64,000 nt of DNA, from the NCBI GenBank assembly GCA_949317995.1, contig OX439040.1:26762030-26826029 (forward strand). The letters run 5' to 3'. The notes beneath the pieces were generated by a model, which was not told the origin of the DNA, made no database searches, and saw only the letters and a list, made by a program, of their open reading frames with translations. The position numbers and the translations under genes were made by a program. This document shows, in pieces, positions 58,601 to 64,000 of this stretch (its first letter is position 1; the number at the start of each line of letters is the position of its first letter). This DNA comes from Acholoe squamosa. Lineage: Eukaryota; Annelida; Polychaeta; Phyllodocida; Polynoidae.

Positions 58601-59480
58601 CAGCATTAGGCTGTTTATGATGATAGTTTTACCTTTGAGTGAGATGTTGCGGTGCCTCCAATCATCACTTATGTTGGTGATTTTCTGTATCTGGGGTTCA
58701 AAGTTCCACGAGTAATTTTGGGCTTCTGTCCTATTCAGTGCTACAGAGATGCCCAGGACAATCAATCTTTCGCTCCATGCAAGACCCTCCAATCCGGTCT
58801 GACGAGTGGAGCTACTTTGGCGATTATCTTAGATCATTTTATCTTGGCTGCGGATCTCGAAAATTGGGGGTTTGAGCTTTTTGCCGGGTCTACCCCTCTT
58901 TCTGGGTTCAGACTCCGTCTGAAGCTTCAAAGAATCCTTGTATGTTATGGTAGGGTCCTTTTCTTGCATTGCCTTTGCTCTTGTGATTGCATTTAATTTG
59001 TGCTCCTTTGTTGAGGCTTTTGACCTTCTTGTTTTTTTTTTTTTATTTTCCGGTGCATGTGTATCCTGCTTTCTTTGTTTGATCTCCCCATGTTTCTCCG
59101 TCCTTCAATATTGATCTGGGTTTGACATGCAGTATTGGAGTTTTGGGTGTTATGTTGTCTTTGTGGAATGATTTAGTGATAGTGATGTCGGAGAATTTGG
59201 TCTTCTTGAGTGGTATGACGACCTTCCCTTGTGTTTGTATTGGTAGTGGTTCATCCTCCTGCTGTGGATATCTGATTTGGGATAAGTAGTCCGCTATTAT
59301 GTTTGCTTTCCCTGCTAGCTATTTTACTGTGAAGTCGTATGACATGAACAAATCTAGCCATCTTGCTAGTCTGCCGTTCGTGATTGCTTCCTTTTTGTTG
59401 AATAGCGAGGCTAGGGCCGTGTGATCTGAGTCTAAACTGTCTATTGTAGTTGTTGAGATTTCATCAAGTTGTGTGGCACT
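55607..59480 (-). pseudogene. Pol remnant of gypsy 2: RNase H end and integrase
   Basis: 59480-59250 encodes the end of RNase H and the connection (HTALASLFNKKEAITNGRLA, WLDLFMSYDFTVK then a stop, IIADYLSQ). After a linker and a LINE insertion, 56945-55776 encodes integrase: an HHCC zinc-binding region (HNAPLGGHLGIIKTYRLIRY, TCHTCLITNKKP), then the DDE core with D in MQVVVDHASRHITTWD, D in LMSDNGSIF and E in SQGLCERSNQAIENTL. The C-terminal part continues in another frame to 55607. PR and RT are absent. Confidence 0.85.
56988..58802 (-). mobile_element. 5'-truncated LINE (L1/Tx1-like) with 16-bp target duplication
   Basis: CGAGTGGAGCTACTTT is repeated at 56972-56987 and 58803-58818, an exact 16-bp duplication of the gypsy pol sequence. 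On minus the insert encodes the RT C-terminal domain (WRHRNISLKGKTIIINSLML, FLWGSNRNKVARARVQ, KHGGLAVGNF) and a CCHC-type zf-RVT region (KVLHKILACNKYL, CVYCDGKTDTLDHFRVKCPP, FWKSVIRW), typical of L1-type LINEs. The 3' tail is T/A-rich (56988-57003). A frameshift separates the two frames at about 58200-58280. Confidence 0.92.
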
Positions 59481-59497
59481 GAGCATGTTGATGCCCA

Positions 59498-62400
59498 TCA
59501 GGGATCCATCGGTGGGTCTCTTGCCGATTCTCCCTGAAACCTATTTGTTACTGTTATTTTATTGAGTGTCGTCCTCACTGTAATGATCACTCTCCTCCTG
59601 GGCATCCTGTTTGGTGTTTTCTGCTTGCATGTTGTTGAATCTTCTATTGTATTTTCTGTCTTTTTCTGATTTGCTATGATCGTCATTGTATCTTCTGTTA
59701 CTTTCTTGCTTGTTGGAATTTCTATTTCCTTTGTTGCTACTTCGTTTGTCGTCGCTGCTGTTGTAACCCTTGTTGTTGTCCCTTCTCGAATCGCGATGAT
59801 TATTATTATCGTATTCTCTGTCGTTGTTGCGATTGCTGTTGCGGTCTTGGTATCTTCCTCCTGATCTTGATCTTGATCCCTGATAACTTCGGTTACCTGA
59901 TCTAGATCTTGAATTTGAGTAGTAATCTCTGTTTCCACTCCTTGATTGGCGGTAGTCATTCCTGTCTTCATATCTGTCGTTTGATCTTCCGCGTCTGTTG
60001 TCGTTGCGCTGTCTGTCGTAATTGTCCAGTCTAGATTCTCGAGATTTATTTTTGTAATTTCGGTCTCTTCTGTCATATTTTCTGTCGTCGCTGTATCGAC
60101 GGTTGTTTTCTCTTGGAGAGTTCCAATCCTTCATCTGATTTAGTCTCTTTTCTCTTTGATTCAATGAATTTCAGTTGGTCTTCTTGCTGCAATTCTATTC
60201 TTACTGCTGCTCTTTCAACGTCCTCTAGGGTCTTGATGCTTGTGTCAAAGCGTAGTAAGCTTGCCATGTCATCCCCTAGACCCTTAATCATGGCTTCGAG
60301 CTTACCTGCATCGTTCTGGTCGCTGTTATTTAATAGTATCTGCATTTCTGTGCAGTATTGTGAGATTGTTTCATTGGGCTGGCGCTTTCTGTTTCTCCAT
60401 CCTTCCATGATGCTTTGTGGCTTCTCGCCTTTGAAGTGTGCAAGAAATTTGGTGTAGATGATGTCTGGGTTGTCCAGCTTGAAGTCGTTATCTCTGACAT
60501 TATTATCGAACCAAGCTAGTGCTTTGCCGTCCAGGCAACTTCTTAGTAAGTTTCTGTGCTTCTTTTCGCCTCCTTCTGCTATTGCCTTCAGATAAAATTT
60601 GAAATTCTTTATGAATGTATCGGCATTCATAACACCTGTTGTGTGTGCGAATTTCTCTGGTGGCTTGATGTGGTTCGATATGCAGTTATTGGTTGTTGGC
60701 GGTGCAGTGTTGGTGTGTATTACTACTCTATTTCCTTGTGCATCGAAATATCCCTCAATAACATTCTGCTGTCGATACGGAGGTGGTTGACTGTTTTGTT
60801 GGGGGTTGGATTGGCCTGTGGCTGATTGACTTTCTCAGTCATTTTTGATCTATCTCTAGCTCCATGTTGGTGATTTCCAGGGCTTTTACCCTGCTGGTTG
60901 GGGCATCCTAGATTGCCACTGATGACTGGGGTACTTAGGTACACATTATCATATACTGCGCTATGCTTGTAACTTTCGGTGATGTGATTGATTGTCTCTA
61001 GATCGTCTTGGTTGCATGCCGATGCGTAACCAAGGTTGTACATGGGGTCTGGGACGTTGCATTCCATCATCTCTAAAACTCTGGTTATTTTTTCTTCTAG
61101 ATTACCAATCTTACCATTTCAGGGATGCCACTCACTGATCACTGAAAATTCGGAAATCATCCTATTTTTGAGAATTCCTAATGGGAAATGTCCGGTTGCC
61201 TAAAGGGATTAAAACCAAAGAAATCGGAATTCCTAAAAAGTTAGGAAAGGTGGCATCTGTGCCATTTATAGTGTTCACTTGGATGGTTGTGTTTTTGAGT
61301 TTTTCCGCCAAACTGTCAATGCTTGATCTGGTTGTGTCAAACATTAATTTGGTTAGAGACCCCTCATTCTCTTGGTCTCCCATGATTCTACTATACAAGC
61401 TATCCATTGTTGATTGTAAATCAATGCGCTGCTTCTCCAGAATTGTTTCTGTAGTTTCTCTTTGGCTGCGTAGGGTTTGGTGTATATTTTCTGATTGTGT
61501 ACTTTGGTTTTTGATTGATGATTGCAGTTTTGAACATTCTAGCTTCAGTTCTGCTCTGATCTTGTTGATTTGAGTGTCAGTGTATTCAGTCAAGTGACTG
61601 TCTAAATCCCTGATTCTGTCATCCATGTTGGCTATTTCAGCGATTTCTGATTTTCTCCAATTTAGTCTCTCTCTTCCTTCTTCTAATGATAGATTTGCAT
61701 TGGTACTCTTCTCTGTATGTTGCTTTATGGGATGAATTTTAGCTTCTGCACCTGTTCCTAGGTTTATGTAATCGTGCTCTGATAGCGTGTCTACATTACC
61801 AATTGTTGGTAATTTCGCTGTGTGATTGGTGTCCTTTGGTCTTGCGCCTGTGCCTATGTAGTCGGCATTGGGATTTGTTGTGTTTGTATTTGAAAGTACA
61901 ATATCTGCTGCTTAGTCGCCTAATTTTCTTATGGCCTTGTTATTTCCATTCGATAAATTATTCAATGCTGTTTGATTATGTGATGGTTGTATGGGTACAA
62001 TGCCTATGATAGAACTTGTGCTTACGTTTGTTTGAGTATATGATGGTGTGCTTACATCCTGTCTTTCTGGTGTTTCTTCAAAATCAATTGAGCTATCAAT
62101 GTGGAGAGGGGTGTAATTAGTGATGGGGTTTTGATTCTTTCTTTGTAGTTGGAATTGTTTTTGTAGTTGGTTGTGAAAGTTTTGGTCATATATACGATCT
62201 GTTATTGGGGTTGAGGTCGGTGGTATAAATCTTTGTGGCAATGGTGGTGCTGGATATTGGCCTTGTGTGTGTGGGAATATTGGTGAGGGTGTTGAGGAAG
62301 CACTGTTTGTGTCTGATATAGTGTTTTATTCTAGTACAATTTCTTGTTCTGTCAATGTTACGTCTGCAGCTGTGCTGTTTGAGTTGTTGTTGTCTATAAT

Positions 62401-62520
62401 TTGTGAATTACCGAATTCTATGGGGCTTGTGTTAATGTCTAATTGTTGTTCATTTGTGTTAGTGTCAAAATTTATAGTTGTACTTAGCTCGTCGTGGTCC
62501 GACATCTGGTCATGTTGAAT
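59498..62520 (-). pseudogene. Gag of gypsy element 2, broken
   Basis: A start region near 62504 (ATG with MSDHDELSTTINFD) is followed by a stop at about 62331, Asn/Thr/Pro-rich segments to 61912, a helical stretch (61626-61270) cut by a MITE, and a capsid-like domain at 60630-60073 (FIKNFKFYLKAIAEG, GKALAWFDNNV, MEGWRNRKRQPNETISQYC, MIKGLGDDM). An Arg/Asn/Asp/Ser-rich nucleocapsid-like tail lies in another frame (60164-59559). No zinc knuckle is visible. Several frameshifts make it inactive. Confidence 0.8.
61120..61261. mobile_element. MITE in gag, 142 bp, with 6-bp CCATTT duplication
   Basis: Inverted ends CAGGGATGCCAC and GTGGCATCTGTG are flanked by CCATTT at 61114-61119 and 61262-61267. 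Internal AATTCCTAA and GGAATTCCTA motifs add a second inverted pair. Same family as 48184-48303. Confidence 0.8.
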
Positions 62521-62742
62521 GATGGCCTCTCTTGTAGTGGTGTTGTCTTCGATTGTCTCTAGATAACCTAATATTTTCTTTTGTATGGAAACTCCTCTTT
62601 GTAATGTGTATCTGAGTCTACTTCTTCTTTCTAGTTTTTCTTCTAAATGGCTTTTGTGTCGGGTAACAGTGTTATTTCAAAGATTGTATCCTGAATTTTG
62701 ATCATTCATAATTCATGAACGATATATGTGCCGAAAAAGCCG

Positions 62743-62755
62743 GGTTCTCCACCAA
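62743..62755 (-). promoter_or_regulatory. Candidate tRNA primer-binding site of gypsy 2
   Basis: TGGTGGAGAACCC on minus, three bases after the LTR end CCCGACA. It differs at one base from the site in gypsy element 1. Confidence 0.6.
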
Positions 62756-62758
62756 AAT

Positions 62759-62983
62759 GTCGGGTCGAGACATCTTTTTTAATATGACGATTCTCGATGA
62801 CATTGAAGAAGAGATAACTTAAGAACCCGTAGATACAATTTATATATCTTTATTGCGTAGGGTTAACAATGATGTTTCATAGTGAACAATATTTCTCGCT
62901 TGGCTAATGAGGCGACACACATTTCCCTTGTGAGAGATTCCATACTTAACTTACAATATAATAAATAAGTCCTTCCATGTTGT
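62759..62983 (-). repeat. 5' LTR region of gypsy 2, outer limit uncertain
   Basis: On minus this ends in CCCGACA before the primer-binding site. It contains CAATAAAG on minus near 62853-62846, a possible polyadenylation signal. CGACA at 62911-62915 could be the inverted partner of TGTCG, which would give a 157-bp LTR, but no second LTR copy was found to confirm it. Confidence 0.5.
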
Positions 62984-62989
62984 GATGAT

Positions 62990-63491
62990 CAGAGATGTCA
63001 GTTGGGTATGGGCTCAACCTCAAAAAATTTTTGGTGTTAGCAAAACACCCATTCTCCCAATGTATTATGCTATAAAAAGCACCCATTTTGTCTTTATTTC
63101 AACCTATTCGCCTCACTCAAAATCATTAAAACCTCTATAGAGTGGATGGTCATAGAAATACAATTAAAAACACTGCATCAGAATTTTAGCCAATCAGCAG
63201 CCAGCTTAGATTCATGTCCTCTGAAATGAGATTTCAGAGATCCTCTGATCTCTGAAAGGTGGTTTGTCTAGAAAAAGCTAGAGGGCAGCACAAGGCATGC
63301 TTAATTCCACCTGCTGAAGCCTGAGGCTCCCTAGAAGTAGAAGGGCATGTTGTAAGGGTGTATCTATGATTTATGTAATTCTTCCTATCCATATTATGAT
63401 CACAATTTGGAAGAAGCCTCTGAAATGTCAGATTTTTAGGAAAGTTTGAACATCTGAAAATAGACAGACCTCGGAAGGTCTGACATCTCTG
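62990..63491. mobile_element. MITE, 502 bp, CAGAGATGTCAG ends, 6-bp duplication
   Basis: Inverted ends CAGAGATGTCAG and CTGACATCTCTG are flanked by GATGAT (62984-62989 and 63492-63497). Internal copies such as TCTGAAATGTCAG and TCAGAGATCCTCTG are reminiscent of the ends. It shares end style and duplication length with the two GATGCCAC MITEs. Confidence 0.75.
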
Positions 63492-63497
63492 GATGAT

Positions 63498-64000
63498 GAT
63501 CTCCATTGTGTACTCTGATGTTACCAAAGGAAGTCTATGGTTCTAGGCTTGGCGTGCCTGTATGTATTAGTTAACTTATGGGGGGCAGCACATAGCGCTG
63601 CATGGCTATGCAGTGTATACCGGAAGGTGGCGCTGCACAACCTGCGTCCTAGCTGAGTGACCGTCGGGGCTGCTACTGATTCTACTACCTGGGATATGGG
63701 TGTCCTGTCCTATGGGCTTGCTAGATCTGTTTCATACTGGAATGTACCAGTCTATGGGCCTCACTATGGGATCCCCCTGTGGTTATCCCGTGTGATGGGT
63801 CTTCTGCCTGATGTTTGTCCCTTGCATGTTCTTTATACGTTCTGGACTATTAGTAATATGGTTTACACGTAATTGCTTTAGTGGGTTCTAATTGTACAGA
63901 AGGACGAAATACGGGTGGTTAATAGGTAGAGGCGATAATTGTGTAGGAATTACTATAGAGTGGGATTTATAATGAATTTAATATATGTATTATGCTGACA
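63498..64000. other. Non-coding end of window
   Basis: No feature can be supported; a short frame at 63657-63872 has no recognisable content. Confidence 0.4.

Larger units (their letters stand above)
55607..62983 (-). mobile_element. Ty3/gypsy element 2, decayed with nested insertions
   Basis: On minus the order is LTR from about 62983 to 62759, primer-binding site (62755-62743), gag (about 62520-59498), end of RNase H (59480-59100), a linker, and integrase (about 58819, then 56987-55607). Protease, RT and most of RNase H are missing, as an internal deletion at about 59490. A LINE (56988-58802) splits the start of integrase and a MITE (61120-61261) splits gag. It is diverged from gypsy element 1 but shares the primer-binding site and Gag style. 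Confidence 0.88.

Overview
This is metazoan nuclear DNA. It has spliced genes with GT..AG introns, long dinucleotide and trinucleotide arrays, minisatellites, tRNA-derived SINE heads, LINEs, Ty3/gypsy elements and two large intron-bearing PIF/Harbinger-type DNA transposons. The mix suggests a repeat-rich invertebrate, probably marine, but the sequence does not fix the phylum. There is no bacterial or organellar gene content.

Host genes are few. A complete five-exon gene on the minus strand (25896-29296) encodes a 198-residue Mpv17/PMP22-family protein closest to MPV17L. The last three exons of a second minus-strand gene (46979-48933) look like the C-terminus of the tRNA-splicing endonuclease subunit TSEN54. 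A two-exon minus-strand gene at 53905-54746 has convincing coding sequence but I do not recognise it.

Layout. 333-6301: 3'-truncated Ty3/gypsy element, minus strand, with LTR, primer-binding site, gag, protease and RT. 6302-6428 and 21463-21950: two halves of a decayed copy of MPV17L exon 1 plus promoter, separated by about 15 kb that begins and ends with matching inverted arms of roughly 600 bp and a repeated ACTAGT. Nested in that interval are a MITE, SINE heads, an ATT array, a palindromic minisatellite, a LINE tail and a 9.45-kb Harbinger element (10048-19499). 24-25.5 kb: LINE remnant. 30.5-33 kb: another LINE carrying a MITE. 33-34.7 kb: three abutting tandem arrays (36, 99 and 80 bp units). 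34921-43807: a second, apparently intact Harbinger element. 47-51.6 kb: MITEs, hairpins and SINE heads. 55607-62983: a decayed Ty3/gypsy element with an internal pol deletion, a LINE in pol and a MITE in gag.

The most notable system is the pair of Harbinger-type elements. Both have inverted termini starting GAGG, 3-bp CWG target duplications (CAG and CTG), a five-exon transposase on the minus strand whose exons 3 and 4 are exactly the same length in both, and a convergent plus-strand multi-exon gene for a very large SANT/Myb-like protein. In the second element every splice phase closes: a 361-residue transposase with D152, D205 and E267, and a 1122-residue SANT/coiled-coil partner. The first carries lesions, including a TGA in the transposase, but has two SANT genes. 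All three SANT-gene promoters contain a CRE-like ACGTCA core just upstream of the first ATG.
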